A stretch of 64,000 nucleotides of DNA from Welwitschia mirabilis (Eukaryota > Gnetophyta > Gnetopsida > Welwitschiales). Both the position numbers and the translations under genes were made by a program. The notes beneath the pieces were generated by a model. It was not told the origin of the DNA, ran no database searches, and saw nothing but the letters and a program-made list of their open reading frames with translations. Every line of letters starts with the position of its first letter. Within the stretch, counting starts at the first letter, position 1. Of the stretch, positions 11,103-24,458 are shown piece after piece. The stretch spans positions 232,536,313-232,600,312 of the forward strand of contig JBOZIK010000001.1 of assembly GCA_051453625.1 (NCBI GenBank). Reading direction: 5' to 3'.

Positions 11103-14011
11103 GTGCTCAAAGATATACTCTTTAATAATGTGCTAGTGGCATAGAAAATGAAGACCATATCAGAGTTTTAATCAATAATAATCAAAGTTTAGCATGTTTA
11201 AAGGTGTACTAATGAAAGAATAATATTTAGAAAAAAAGTGTGTCAATCATAAAAACATGTGCTAACAAGTAATAATGGTTGAAAATATCAGATAATAATA
11301 ATGTATGCTAAAAGCATAAAGAAGAATAATCAATAACAATGATAAAACTCATGTGTCTAATCTAATATCTCATAATTAAGAATTTTAAGCCTAATAGAAT
11401 GTCCTCAAACTAAATGCTGCAGTACCCAACTGAAAGTCACTAATCTACCAATGATTTATTACTACCTCTCCCCCTTTTTAAATAGCATAAAAGGCTTTAA
11501 TTACTAAAAGTTAAGTCACTCGTGTAATGCATGTCTTGATCTTATTCATGATTGTTATTGCTATGATAGATGATAGAGGTTTGTTAGATGTAGGATGATG
11601 TGGAAGTAGAAGGTGGAGTGTGCCTTTTCCTAGAAGGACATTGAGATGTGTCACGAAGACCTTTAAAAGACCTATTTTATTATATGTTAGTATTTGAGGA
11701 GTGATGAATTTCCTAAAGAAACTAGTGATGGTATTGTTTATAAAGAATGAAGAAAACTATATAGAGAAAAGTGGTTCTACCTAAATAGGCTTTATATAAG
11801 ATGGAAATGATGATGGTGGATGCACTAGAGGGGATAAAAGATAGAGGTAAGGACGATTGAAATAAAGAATAAGGTTAAGATGGCTAAGTGAAATGATGAA
11901 TAGGAATCTTATGATCTAGATGGTAAAAGATAATAGATAGTATATTTGAACTTTTAGACTATATCTCTTACTGTGCTTACCTTTACTGTGAAGGATCTAG
12001 AGTCTATTTCTTCTCTTACACATGTGTCTACATGGAAGCCTAACACTTTCCATGAGCTTGTGTTTCATCTTTAGATGACTCCTTTGTAGATTTTCTCCCT
12101 GTTGTCTTACCTAAGTCATATCCTATGCCAAGTGGAGCTTAACGTCCTACTTCCTTTTCTTCTTCTATTCCTTTTCTGAATTTAACCATGTAGGAGTTAT
12201 CATAGATTTCCAACTCTTTAATGGTTCCTAGCCCTCACTTACTACAGATTTGTATTTCTTAAGTCTTAAAAGATTTATTCATACTTTACATACCATTTTT
12301 GTAATTACCTCTAATCCCTTTTTAATTAAAGAATATATATGAGTAATGGTAGAAAATGATTGCTAATACTAGAGTGTCCTCTTGTTTATACCCTTACTTG
12401 ATGGAATATATACTCTACATTTTCCTCTAAACTCTGCTATTCTTCTATTAGATAAGATTTACCCATAGCATTAAAATATCTACACTACTGATAATCAAGC
12501 TAATAAGATAAGGGTAACTAAAAATATATCCCTTGGAAAATAATGAGATGATATTCATGCATAAAATAAAACCCAAATCTATCTTTAATTGAGTGAGTAA
12601 ACAATATAAAATGAACGTTTGCATTGGTTTCTAATAACTAAAAATACCTTCTTTAATCAGAATGTTATAGAATTTTATCAAACTAAGAATTTAGGTAGAT
12701 GGAATTATATCTTTTCCTTTAATATTTTAATAAAATTCATTCTACTATGCCTAAATAAATCACTACTCATATTATGCCAAGACACACTAATAATTCTAGA
12801 ATAAAATATTTCCTTAAAAGAATGAGTATAAATTTGAGAGTGATCTATGTCATCTATGATAAATAATAAAGTAACAAAATTAGGAATAATGTATAAATAG
12901 GTACATCTAATTAGTAATTAAAAGGCACTAGTGCTATAATCAGTTTTATGTATATTAGCATAGAAATCTCTTACCGCTAGATCAAGAATAGGCTAGTCTA
13001 GCTAAATGATTATTTCTCATCCAAGCTAAGTAAAATAACTCATAAGCTAATCTCTATACTTTTTTTTTTTTTTTTTTGAGAACTAAGGGTTATTTCTATA
13101 ATAATAGAGTTTCTGGATCATGTTTTATATCTTATTGTGGCTGTCTCATGATAACACTATGGTTTATATTGAAATCTTTATTATTCTCAGCCTCCTCTAG
13201 AAGTTTTAACTACCTTTATTATAGCCATTTCTATAATATAGAATGAAAAACTACTAAGAAATAAATAAAGTGTAAGAAACTATAAAAAAATATGCACTTG
13301 ATTAAGAGAAAACTCTGTTCTTACTTATTATTAAGATGTCTCAAAGATCTAAGACATCTTACTAGAGAAATCTAAGAAAATGAATCTTGAAGAATCTTCT
13401 AAGAGAGACACTTGTTAATTCAAGACTTGAAAATGATATTTTATAGTTCCTTTTGTAAATAAAAAGGGTTAAAACCCTAGGTTTTGATGTGTTTTTAACT
13501 TCTGCATGAGTATAGTCAAGACATTTATAACTTGAAATACATCTAAAACATAAAAAGTAGATGTTTACAAACTCAAGGATATCTTCTATTAAAAAAGTTT
13601 AATACATTTTCCTACTATTGGGACATCTATAAAATGCAAGAAATATATTTTTAAAAAAAATAAAATAATGTACCTACCTTTTAAAGATGTCCATAAAAAT
13701 TAAGACATCTTTCTCAAAGATGTCTACAAAACTAAGTACATCTACAATAAAAGTTCTAAAAACATTAACAATTTCTATGACTAATGTAATCGTAATGATA
13801 AAATTTTTAAAAAATAAATAGCAAGTGCATAATTTATCTTATAACTACATAAAACTACATTTAAACATAATCTCAACTTATAAGATAAATATAATGTAAA
13901 GTGAGAAATTAAAAAATATTACCTATTTTACTTACTTGATTAGAGAATGTTCAATCTCCAAGTTCCTATATGAATTAATAAATATTTTAGTTCCTTGATA
14001 TTTTAAGATTA
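11103..14011. other. Unresolved repeat-derived sequence left of element C
   Basis: I recognise no coding domain. A minus-strand purine tract aaaaagggggagagg lies at 11465-11480 but no LTR start follows it. 11560-12250 has short, partly GC-richer minus-strand reading stretches of no recognised family. A run of 18 T lies at 13060-13077. 13320-13760 is rich in AGATGTCT/AGACATCT pairs and may be a piece of the LTR family also seen at 27450-27830. The last five bases of the flank (14012-14016, CATTA) are the left target duplication of element C. Confidence 0.4.
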
Positions 14012-14016
14012 CATTA

Positions 14017-15277
14017 TGTTGTAATGTTAATTTATAGGAATTTGGTGGTGTATTTTGAGTGTCTTCGCAGGAATTTTATATAGATTTGGATAAAATACTG
14101 ATGATTATGGAGAATAAATAAGATGATCATGGAAACATGTAATTATTATCATATTTGGAGGCTTCTTAGACTTATTCAAATACTTCATACTTTGGAAGAA
14201 AAATGTAATGTGCAGAAGATTGATTTATCTTTGAGATTAAAGATGAGAAATCCTATCATTTCCTCTGTTGTTCCCATGATAATTAGGATGATAGCACTGC
14301 TAACGTGTACAAATATTATGAGGTTAATAGTAGGTTCTGAAGCTGATGGAGTAACTTCTGACATAGATTTACATCCCCTTTATCCTCCCCATGATAGCTT
14401 GGATGACAGCTATTTTCTGTGACAAAAAGAAATTATTTTTGTAATGGGGTCATGTGACCCATTTGGGTCGATAGGTTTTCTTCTTTAAGTTCTTTGGTTA
14501 AGATTCTAGAACTTCATTGTAAAACTATAAATACCCTCCCTTTTCTTCACTTTTATTTTTCATCTTTTATACCTAAGGCTCTTGTGATAGAAGATTGAAG
14601 GACAATAGGTCCATCCACTAGTTACAGTGAGAAGTTACCCTTGGTGTTAGGCTAAGAATCCTCCATTAAGGAGCTATTACTTTGTTGTAAGTTGATGTAA
14701 AAGTTTTATAATTAATTCAAATTCTCTTTTCATGACAATTTTGTTTATATCCCTTATAGTTTAAGTTGGTTATAGTCTAGTAAAAATTCTATAATTTATT
14801 TAGATCATAAGGGCAACCTTTATTAAGGTTAACTTTGGTTAATCTAGGTTTACATTGTTGTTTTTTTTTAATCTCATATTTCATTATATATTCTATTTAG
14901 CATATCTCATAGTTCACATTGGTTAAGAACAAGAAAAGAACTCTTCTTAATTGACTTGAATTATAGAGATCTAGTTCTTATAATAAGAGAATTAGGATCC
15001 CATTAGAATCCATTTCATTTCCATTTCTCATTCATTGCATTTTATGTTCATTCATTAGTGCATTGCATTTTCATATTTGTTTACTTTTATTTATTAGAAG
15101 ATAAAATACTAAAAATACTCTTGGAAATCAATTCTTTAACTCTAAGCCTAGTGCCTTTATTAGGATTATGACATTTGTGTTAACTCTCATCTATATTAGT
15201 GTATATATTTTTGTAACTAATTTGATTTATGAGTTTACCTAAAGGACTTAAGAATTGCATAAATTCATACCATAACA
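14017..15277 (+). repeat. 5' LTR of element C (1261 bp)
   Basis: It starts tgttgtaatg and ends accataaca. It is colinear with 23273-24458; for example gataagatgatcatg and gcctagtgccttcattagg recur with few changes. The two LTRs have diverged clearly, so the insertion is old. A TATA box lies at 14526-14533. Confidence 0.9.
14526..14533 (+). promoter_or_regulatory. LTR TATA box
   Basis: The tataaata followed by ccctcc is kept in both LTRs of element C (also 23758-23765) and, on the minus strand, in the right LTR of element D (37345-37352). Conservation in decayed copies suggests it was the promoter of the family. Confidence 0.65.
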
Positions 15278-15280
15278 TTT

Positions 15281-15298
15281 TTTAATCATTGCAAGAAA
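15281..15298 (+). other. Decayed primer binding site (element C)
   Basis: The tttaatcattgcaagaaa lies three bases after the 5' LTR. It keeps about 8 of the 18 positions of the tRNA-Asp primer site, so it is recognised by position more than by sequence. Confidence 0.5.
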
Positions 15299-15849
15299 GG
15301 CTACAAGGAGCTGGAGAATTATCACTATCCAAATAAGTACCTCATATTTCTTGTTTAGATTATTTATTTAAAATAGTACTATATTTTTAGCATAGCTTAG
15401 AGTAGATTTATTTTAGTAATTCTTTTTTTCATAGTTTTAGAATCCTTGTCATCCTCTCTATCATCCCAATGATATTGAAAATAATAGTTATAAAATTTTA
15501 AATTTATTTCCTGTTTTACAAATTTCCTTTCTATTCATAGATTTGATACTGTCATCTTTTCTTTTGTTCTCATAATAGCCTAGACCATGATCTTCTTTTT
15601 TAATTTTTATATTATTTTTCCATATTCAGTTTTCTGTTATTGTGATCATCATCCCCTCTATCATTCTCATGAATAGGTGAATGGATGATAGTCTATTGAT
15701 TTTGATTTCGGTCTTCTGTTTATTATTTAAGCATGCAGGGATATGATGAATTCTGGTAGAAAGATAAAATATTAGAGAGATCTTAACTTGATTAAATAAA
15801 ACATCAAATAAGGGTTATTTTACTATAAGAAAAATCTAGGTATGCACCT

Positions 15850-17000
15850 TCGATGTACATTAATTTGAAGAATTAAAGAAGAATATTTTTCTACTTTTAT
15901 TGTTTTAGAATCAAATTTTGCAAAAGAAAATTATAGTCTAGAAGTAGATCATGTCATTTCTTCTCGAATTATATCAAAATCATTACAAAAATAAAAGCAA
16001 GTTATTGAGTTTAGTACTTTAATTGTAATAGGAACTTCTACTATAAATGCAAATATTACTCTTAGAGATTTAATTACTAATCAAAAACATGAAATCCAAA
16101 ATCTCTTTAATTTACCTCTCGGTGATGATGTAGAATTAAGAAACCTAAGTGCTTATCCAAATTTTCGAGAGATCCTAAGAAAGACCCTTTTTAACATATA
16201 GTTAACATTGAATAACTTGTGCTTACCTCAGAAAATGAAAACAAACATATTGATAACTATACCTACATGATTATTTTTCCAGTTACACTTAGAGGAAGGG
16301 CAAAAATTTGGCTCAAAACTATTCCATAGAAGAGTTTTGAGCCATAAAGTCAAGTATAAGAAGTTTTTATCAAACGTCTTTTGAGTGAAATTTCTATGAG
16401 AAAAAGAAGAAAATAAATAACCAACTTTCAACAATAACCTCATGAGAATTATGCCATGTCTCATGAGTATTTTATCATAACTAGTCATGCTAATTCTATT
16501 GATGAATTTAGTAAAGTAAAATTAGTTAATTGTTTCTACTGTGAATTGAATTGTCAAACTAAACAACTTGTTTACTTTTCTTATGGAGAAAAATTATTGA
16601 ATTTAGGCCTAAATGATGCATGAAATGTGTTAGAAAGCCTAGTAGTTATAAGTCAAACGTATTCTAAACCACTAAAGAAAATTAAACTATAAGCTAAAAC
16701 ATAAAATAATTAAAGGAAGTTAAACATGATAAGGAAGAAGAGAGGAGTAATCCAACCAACATACATAAAGACTTTATTACCATCTTAGAGAAATATACAT
16801 AATTAATAGTTGATGCAAAGGTAGTAAAAGATGAAAACACAACTTTAAATTGTGAAATTTGTAAAGATGACTCTCATCAAACTAAAGAAAATACCTTGTT
16901 TTCGACTTGTAAAGAAAGGATGTTTGAGAAAGTTTTTGATTTCAACCAAAGAACACCTAATTTTAGAATTCAATCTCAATTTTAACAAAGATTATGTGGA
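15850..17000 (+). pseudogene. gag remnant (element C)
   Basis: Plus-strand frames read RDLITNQKHEIQNLFNLPLG near 16055-16120 and a gag core with VTLRGRAKIWLKTIP near 16275-16330. At about 16852-16893 a zinc knuckle reads CEICKDDSHQTKEN, with the last ligand Cys replaced by Asn. Several frameshifts and stops break it. The non-coding leader 15300-15850 before it carries several copies of the GTCATCC module. The equivalent leader is seen reversed in element D at 36000-36070. Confidence 0.75.
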
Positions 17001-17699
17001 CAATTAATACAAAAACCCTTTGAAAATAGATTTAGAAATTTAAACTTCTAACCAAATAACTTCATCTTCTATAAAACCAAAATGATCCACTTAGAGAATC
17101 CATAGAAGAGATGAGAAAAGTGCAAGAAAAAACTAATAGAAACATTGAGAACTCAGTAAATGTGTTTCAACAAATAATGCTTGTCAACTAAAGACCATAA
17201 GGGTCTCTTGCATCTCAACCTTTACTAAACTCAAATGAAGTTAAGAAATATTTGAAAGTAGTAACAAGAAGTGAGGATGATATAACACCTCCTACCCATA
17301 ATGAAATAAATGAAGAAGATGATGTAGAAATTTTAGACTTCTATAACTTTCCATTAACATCATATACTAAAACCTCGACTAAAAATTCTTCATAAGAAAA
17401 CAAAGGAAAGAAACCATCTACTCCTTAGCTTGATTGGTTAAATACAAATCCTACCTTTAATGAACACTTGAAAATCTTAATGTAAGAGGTAAACATCAAC
17501 TTACCTTTTTGAAAACTCTTGCAAGAAAACCCAAAATATTTTAAGTTATGAAAGGACATTGTGAGAACAAATAAAAATGTACCATTTCTAGAAAAGTTTT
17601 CTTACATAATCTATTTTCAACTTAGTCATAAACAAAATGTCCTAAATTCAAAAACCCTAGATCTGCAACTATGAGTATCATCTTAAAAAGAAATAAAAT

Positions 17700-18060
17700 A
17701 ATTTAAAAGGCTTTAATTGATATAGGAGCCAATGTGAATATCATGCCTTTTTACATATGTAAGAGACTTGAGTTGGAAAAAAAATAGAACATATATGAAT
17801 TATCTTGGAATTGGATGATACTTTAATTAAGAAATCATTAGGTATTATCAAGAACCCATTCATCCAAATTGAGAAAGTCTTTTATGTCATAGATGTTGTC
17901 ATCATTAAAGTAGAACATTATGGGATTATCCACTTCTCATAGAAAAAGCATTTTGTGCAACTGCTTGTTGTATCATTGATACATGGATTGGAATGATGGG
18001 ATGTTATTTTGGCAATTAAAAGTTTACCATTTGAGTATTTGATGCTATTTAAAATTAAAT
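17700..18060 (+). pseudogene. Aspartic protease remnant (element C)
   Basis: The frame near 17708-17756 reads KALIDIGANVNIMPFYIC. The active-site Asp and Gly are kept in this copy (D-I-G-A), unlike in element A. FYVIDVVIIKVEH follows at about 17880-17920. The stretch ends in LPFEYLMLFKI near 18030-18055. It follows gag and precedes RT, as in a single gag-pol polyprotein. Confidence 0.8.
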
Positions 18061-18239
18061 AAGAAATGAGTTTAACTTAGAAGCTAAACTAAAACCAACC
18101 TTATTCTTAAAACATCGACCAATTAAGGAGAGATTAATAATTCTAAATGAGCTAACTTTGTATGATGCTCCAACTGAAATACACTGTATTAAGTTTGAGA
18201 ATAAAAAATAAATCAATTAGGGAGAAATTCAACATATTC

Positions 18240-19290
18240 ACTTGGTAGAAAAACTTTTCGTAGAGTTTTGTCCTACATCTGTCGTCCCCATAACAGACTA
18301 GATGATAGTTGAATACCTTAAATTAGAACTAAATAAATTACCCAAAGGTTTAAAATATATTTTTCTATCCAATAAATTAATGAAACTTCGAATAATAAGT
18401 GACTATCTCACTCCTCAATAAGAATACATCTTCATATTCCTCTTAACTTTTAAAGAAGATTCCTTTGCCTCGACCCATAAAGACTTAGCTGCCATACCTC
18501 TTTTTATAGTTTAACATAAGATTTATCTAGAAGATAATGATAAACCTATTAGTAACCATAAATAAGGCTCAACTTAGTTCTTAAGCAAATAGTTAAAGAT
18601 GAAATCATTAAACTTATGGATATTGGGATTGTATATGCTATATCTGATAGTGAATGGGTTAGCCTCTTAATAGTAGTTCTAAAGAAAGGGGGAATAGAGA
18701 ATATGCATTAATTTTAGAAAAGTTAATAAGATCAATAGAAAAGATAATTACCTTTATCCTTTCTTAATCAGGTACTTGATAGAATATTTTCTTAATGGAT
18801 ATAGTGATTATAATCCAATTTATATAGGAAGTGAGGACCAAGCCAAAACAACATTTACCTTATCCTTTAGAACTTTTACCTTTAGATAAATGTTATTTAG
18901 ACTTTGCAACCCCTCTAGAACTTTCCAATGAGCTATGATGAGGATTGTTTTTGATATGCTAGATGACTCTATTAAAATTTTCATGGATGACTTCTCCATC
19001 TTTAATGACACTTTTGAATAAACCATAGAATGATTAGAGAAAGTTTTGGATTGATGTATATAGAGTGGCTTACATTTGAGTTGGAAAAAGAGTTTTCTCC
19101 TTGTTGACCATGGAATTATTTTAGGACATGACATTTTGAAGGAAGGGACTAGGATGCATCCTACCAAAGTTGATATCATTAAAAACCTTAGCCCTTTAAC
19201 TAATGTTAAATACGTTAGATCATTGCTTAGGCATGCTAGTCTCTACAATCATTTTATTCATGATTATGTTAGAATTTATAAATAACTTCA
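18240..19290 (+). pseudogene. Reverse transcriptase remnant (element C)
   Basis: EIIKLMDIGIVYAISDSEWV lies near 18610-18670. The catalytic loop FMDDFSIF has FMDD at 18980-18991 with both Asp residues intact. The thumb region, open from 19076, reads GHDILKEGTRMHPTKVDIIK and ends FIHDYVRIYK. In-frame stops at TFE*TIE* and VLD*CI* lie just after the loop. The RT would copy the element RNA into DNA from the tRNA-Asp primer. The overlapping minus-strand open frames here are shadows. Confidence 0.9.
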
Positions 19291-19374
19291 CTTCTTACTT
19301 GAAAAAGATGCTAAATTTGATTAGAATAATTCATGTAAACTTTCATTTGAAGCTATTAAAAAAAGCATTTCTTC

Positions 19375-19790
19375 TGAACCTATTGTCATGGGTCCTGATT
19401 ATAATAAGGATTTTGAACTTATGTGTGATGCAAGTAATATTGCTATATGTGGGATTTTTGGCTAAAAAGATGAAAATGATTTTAAAGTCATGTCTTATCT
19501 TAGTAAAAATTTGTCCCAAGTTTAATATAAATACACCACTACTAAGAGGGAAATTCTTGCCAATGTCTTTTATCTTGATTATCTTTAACATTATCTTCTT
19601 GATTTCTATATTAATATTTACATTGATCATGCTACGATTTGCTATCTTATGACTAAGAAAAATTCTAGTGCTATACTTATTAGGTAAATCCTTCACATGC
19701 AAGAATTTAATCTCATCATCATCAATAAAGCTAAAAAACATAATACTGTTGCTGATCATCTGTCTTGACTTTCTTGTTCTTATGATGAAA
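19375..19790 (+). pseudogene. RNase H domain remnant (element C)
   Basis: It reads VMGPDYNKDFELMCDASN, then YTTTKREILANVFYLDYL, YINIYIDHATICYLMTKKN and KHNTVADHLS at the end. All acidic positions of the domain (CD, KRE, IDH, ADH) are visible, so this is the best preserved part of the element. It is followed directly by the integrase. The long minus-strand ORF at 19343-19759 is its shadow. Confidence 0.9.
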
Positions 19791-19999
19791 TTCCCATAAA
19801 TGACTCTCTTCTAGATGAACAACTTTTTGCAATTGAGCAAATTTATGCTATTTCTTATATTCATCTCACTCCTTGTATGCTAATATTGTGAAGTATTTTG
19901 TCACTATGAAAACACATCAGCATTGGACTCATAACTAATGAAAATATTTGCTCCATATAATTGGTAACTATGAGCGGACTGAACCCCATCTTTATAGAA

Positions 20000-20930
20000 G
20001 ATGTAAATATTAAATCATGCGTAAGTATGTGCCTGAGTGGGAAAGCTTAAAAATCCTAAAACTTTGTCATGATGGGGTATGTGGTAGATACTTTAGTGCC
20101 TAAAAGACCATCATGAAAATTCTTCACTCTATTTTTTATTGGACTATCTTTTTTAAGGATTCATTTGACTTTTCTAGAAGATTTGATACATGTCAACATT
20201 ATGGTAGCCTAACTTGTTCTTAATATATGCCCCTCAAACCTGTACTTGAATGTGAATCTTTTAATTATTTAGAAATTAATTTTGTAGAACCAATTAAACC
20301 ACCTTCTTATGATAAACATTATATTCTAATAGATGATGATTATGTTACTAAGTGAGTAGATGCTATTTCTACTACTAAAAATAATGCTTAAATCACTTAG
20401 AACTTTGTTTGAACTCATATCTTTTAATGTTTTGGTTTTCCGCATTAGTGATTAGGAAACTCATTTTATTAACCACCTTTTTTAAAAACCCCTTTTATTC
20501 ATTAGTATTGATCATAGGATTTCATGTACCTATCATCCTCAAACTAATGATCAAGTTGAAAATATAAATAGAGAAATTTAAAAGATGCTCCAAAAATTAG
20601 TCTTTGTCAATATAAAAACATGATTCTCTAAACTTAATGATGTTCTTTGGGCTTATCATACTACTTGACATAACTCTTTAGGTTTCTCACCATATGAAAT
20701 TATGCACGAAAAAGTTTATGTCTTATCAGTTAATGTTTACTATAACCCCTATTGATCTATCCATCAACTTAATCTTGTAGACTTGAATGAAAATATTAAA
20801 ACTTAATTAGCCCAAATTTACCATTTAGATAAAAAACATACTCATGTCCTACATCATCAACTCATTCATAAAGCCAAATCAAGTTCAAACATGACACAAA
20901 TATTATTTATAAGAAATTTAAACTTGGTTA
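20000..20930 (+). pseudogene. Integrase remnant (element C)
   Basis: An N-terminal zinc-binding part with TCQHYGSLTC lies near 20188-20220. The core follows with FNYLEINFVEPIKP, where the first catalytic Asp reads Asn. Then come YILIDDDYVTK and, near 20630-20715, NDVLWAYHTT and SPYEIMHEK. The C-terminal FKHDTNIIYKKFKLG lies near 20885-20930. It would insert the DNA copy into the genome. It has many stops, and the middle around 20420-20600 is shifted in frame. Confidence 0.85.
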
Positions 20931-20970
20931 ACTTATTCTTTTATGAACTTGGTTAACTTATTCTTTTATA
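20921..20970 (+). repeat. 25-bp tandem duplication in the integrase tail
   Basis: aacttggttaacttattctt... occurs twice head to tail (20921-20945 and 20946-20970), 24 of 25 bases identical. It is far more alike than the two LTRs are, so it arose after the element died. Confidence 0.9.
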
Positions 20971-23259
20971 TAACACCTGTGTATACCTTTTACATAATAA
21001 CTTCTAAATGGTTAGATACTTATCTTATAGAAAAAGCACATTTAAATGGCTTAGTTATCATCTTTAATCTAAATACTAGAGAAATTCAAAAGGTTAATGG
21101 ATAATGGTTAAAAATTTATGAGTCATCTGCTGATGAAACTCTAAATATAATAGAAGCACTTGTCTTGGAAGCTTCTTTCAATAAGGAGGATCTTCTGCTT
21201 GCCATTATCTAAATTCCTTCTTAACTCATTCCTTTTGTTAACATTGTGTTATCACTTAAATATCTTAAACTTAATCTATGTATTTACTTTATGAAGTTTC
21301 CATGATTAGTAATATTTTACTTGGGCATTTTAAATAATAAGATTAGCTTTATTTAATATTCAGACATTTGTATCTTTATGAAATTTATTTCAAAGAAAGA
21401 TGCCCTAGTTCTTTTGTTCTCTTTTAATGGTATGAGTAATTAATTATTTTTGCATGTTCTTCTTATTATTCATCTCTTTTTTTCACTTTTATCCTTATGA
21501 GTACTTGGTCCTATGGAATGTATAAACAGAAAGAAAGAAAGAAAGAAAGAAGAAAAAAGATAGAGAAAGAAAAGAAATAAAGACCATACTCTTTTATGTT
21601 TTATCTCAAAACATGATCCCCATGATGTCCTATCGCAAGTACACTAGGGAAAATATTCCCAAGAGAGGCCTATGGAAGTGTGATATGATAGCTATGGAAA
21701 CTTCACTAGGGAGTTAGTTAGCCATGCTATGCAAGTCCTTACTCCTCTAATAGTGGTTGTACTCCACTTATCATGGTAGAATAAAATTGTACTTAGAGGC
21801 TATAAGATCAGTAATGTCCCTGATATCATTAGATGAACTACTTATTTTCTAGACTTATTTTATATAGTTATTTATTCTACTTCCACATGATCACTTTACT
21901 TTTTTGAATTCTAGTGTTCTTTTGAGATGACAGCTTATAAGTTACTATATTAACAACCTTTTTTCTTATCATTCATTATTTAATAATATTAGACATACTT
22001 ATCATCATATTAATCATTACCTATTTGAGTGGTAATTTATGGGTTTTTACATACTTTCATGCATCTTTTATTAAGTTATTTTATGATTGTTATCAAAGGA
22101 ATTTGTTAGGTTATAATTTAGGATAAGTAATCAATCTTCTTTATGTTCTTAGTTATCCATTCTCATTTCATTTTTCTTTAGATGTTTTGTTGGATTTTTT
22201 AAAATCATTTTCCATACTTTTTTAGCATAATATTATGGATCTAATCATTTTGTAAATATTTTTTCATAATTTCTCTAGAGGATTGTTGTTTTCTTTTTGA
22301 TAGGTTACCATGATCTAATGAGTTTCAGTTCTTCTTTTTCCATGAGTTTGGGCATATTTGAGAAGTCTTTGAGCATTGCTTCTTTCTATTTAGTACATTT
22401 TTGTCTTTTTCATAGATATCTTTTCACCATGGTTATGTTTTTAGAATACATTTTTCATTTTCTACCTTCTGTCTACTTTTTCTACTACTTTTCATATGCT
22501 TATCTATTGTTTAACTTTTTCTAGTTTTTCCTTTCTTTCCAAAACAACTATTTTTGATCACTTTTATTCCATACCTCTTGTCCCCATGACAGCCAAGATG
22601 ACATACCTTCTTTTTCTTTGTTATAATCTCAGATGTCTTACTTCACTTATGGGGAGAAGGGCAAGGGGATAGGATACCATTATGAGCATTTCTTTACAAT
22701 ATCGAACACAAATTTAAAGAATAATGTTCTAAGATTTCATGATACATATATGAGATAAGTTATTTAGATGAGATTTCTTGTTACTTGAATTAAATTCATG
22801 GACTTTATCTTTCAAAAGCACAAGTAGCATACTCACAGAGCTTTCTTATAGCTATTTTTTAAATCATCTAAGGATAAAGCATGTTATATTTACTCTTGTA
22901 TTTTTTCTCTGTTAATTACACTAAGATGCATCATTCTTTTGAATTTATCATTAGTGAAGTTTATCACATTAGTTTAATATCTCTGTCTTATATTATGCAT
23001 ATACATTATCATATTCTGAGTTATCATCATTACATTGTTATAGTTTTTTTATGTGCATGACATCCATTCATTCTATGGCTATGTGTTTAAGTAGGGGGCC
23101 TATGAATATGTTAGTATTCTTATCAATTAATTGGTTTTCATATCTATTCCTACATGATTAAATTGATCTTAATTTACATTTTTTTAAGTTTTTATTTACC
23201 TTAGGCAAATTGGCTGACAATATAGTTAATTTCTCACTTTATCAAGGACTGAGAAGGCT
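20971..23259. other. Post-pol non-coding region of element C
   Basis: I find no gene. 21611-21840 aligns with 33215-33445 of element D on the other strand, a conserved block with gatgtcctat and gccatgctatg. An AAAG-rich purine run lies at 21528-21576. 22118-22165 aligns with the donor-like site of elements B and D. A GTCATCC module lies at 22579-22605. The hydrophobic open stretch 22297-22524 lies in T-rich sequence and is probably chance. Confidence 0.6.
21528..21576 (+). repeat. AAAG-type microsatellite
   Basis: Repeated agaaagaaagaaag grading into imperfect purine sequence. The matching place in element D (around 33480-33500, opposite strand) has only a short tract, so it expanded in C. 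Confidence 0.8.
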
Positions 23260-23272
23260 AAATAGAGGGTTA
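23260..23272 (+). other. Polypurine tract (element C)
   Basis: aaatagagggtta directly precedes the 3' LTR. The counterpart in element D reads taagtagggggcta. It primes plus-strand DNA synthesis. Confidence 0.7.
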
Positions 23273-24458
23273 TGTTGTGATACCAATTTGTAGGAATTTG
23301 ATGGTGTATTTTAAGTGCCTTTGCAAGACTTTTATACAAGTTTGGATGCAATATTAATGATTATGGAGAACAGATAAGATGATCATGAAAACATGTGATT
23401 CTTAGCATATTTGGAGTCTTCTCAGGATTATTCAGACACTTGTGCAAAAGAGTAATTTATCTTTAAGATTAATGATGAAAAATCTTGTCATCCCCTCTGT
23501 CATTCCCATAACACTTAGGATGACAGAATTACTGATGTGGATAGAAGTTTCAAGGTTGACAGAAGGGCCTAAAGATAATGGAGTACCTTTTAACATAGAC
23601 TGAGATCCCCTCTATTGTTATCATGATAGCCTAGATGAAAACTATTTTCTATGATGAAAATAAATTATTTTTATAATATGGTCACGCAACCCATTTTGGC
23701 TACTAGGATTTATTCTCTGACTTCTATGATTAATCTTCTAGAACTTTATTATAAAACTATAAATACCCTCCATTTACTTCACTTTTATTTTCCATCTTTT
23801 ACATCTAAGGCTCTTTTGATGAAAGACTAAAGGATAAGAAGTCCATCCAATAGCTATAAAGAGAAGTTACACTTGGTGTTGCACTGAGAATCCTCCATTA
23901 AGAAGCTGCTACTTTGTTACAAGTGGATGTAAAAGTTTTATGATTAATTCAAATTCTTTTTTTGCTATAATTATGTTTATGTTCATTATCATTTAAGTTG
24001 ATTATAATATAGTGAGAGTTCTATAATTTGTTTACCTCATAAGGAAAACCCTTATTAAGGTTTACTTTGGTTAGTTGAGGTTTGCATCATTGTCTCATTT
24101 TAATCTCATATTGCATTCCATATTCTATTTGGTGTATCTCATAGTTCACATTAGTTAGGAATANNNNNNACTCTTCTTAATTAACTTGAATTATTGAGAG
24201 CTAGTTCTTATGACAAGATAATTAGGATCCAATTAGAATCCATTTCATTTCCATTTCTCATCCATTTCATTTCATCTTCATTGGCCATTGCATAGTATTT
24301 TCATATTTGTTTACTTTCATTTATTAAAAGATAAAATACAAAAAACACTCTTGGAAATCAATTCTCTAACTCTAAGCCTAGTGCCTTCATTAGGATTACG
24401 ACATTCGGGTTAACTCTTGTCTATACTAGTGTGTGTTTTTCTAATTCACATCACAACA
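23273..24458 (+). repeat. 3' LTR of element C (1186 bp)
   Basis: It starts tgttgtgatacc and ends cacatcacaaca at 24458, followed by the CATTA target duplication. Near 24440 it lacks about 70 bases present in the 5' LTR. TATA box at 23758-23765. Six N lie at 24164-24169. Confidence 0.9.

Larger units (their letters stand above)
14017..24458 (+). mobile_element. Complete Athila-like LTR retrotransposon C (10.4 kb)
   Basis: Both LTRs are present (14017-15277 and 23273-24458) with TGTTGT...AACA ends. An exact 5-bp duplication, CATTA, lies at 14012-14016 and 24459-24463. Between the LTRs lie a decayed tRNA-Asp primer site, gag, protease, RT, RNase H and integrase in gypsy order, then about 2.3 kb without a gene and a polypurine tract. 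All domains are on the plus strand and broken by stops. It interrupts older copia-bearing sequence. It belongs to the same family as element D. Confidence 0.9.

Noticed and set aside
11465-11480. Purine tract as a copia or gypsy polypurine tract
   Set aside because: No LTR start with TG follows on the minus strand, and no paired LTR was found.
13060-13077. Run of 18 T as the poly-A tail of a minus-strand LINE or SINE
   Set aside because: No LINE or SINE body lies next to it, and no target duplication was seen.
18820-19179. 119-codon minus-strand ORF
   Set aside because: Antisense shadow of the element C reverse transcriptase around the FMDD loop.
19343-19759. 138-codon minus-strand ORF
   Set aside because: It is antisense to the well-supported RNase H of element C and has no motif of its own.
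22297-22524. Hydrophobic 75-codon ORF at an env-like position of element C
   Set aside because: T-rich DNA gives Phe, Leu and Ser by composition, and I see no counterpart in element D.
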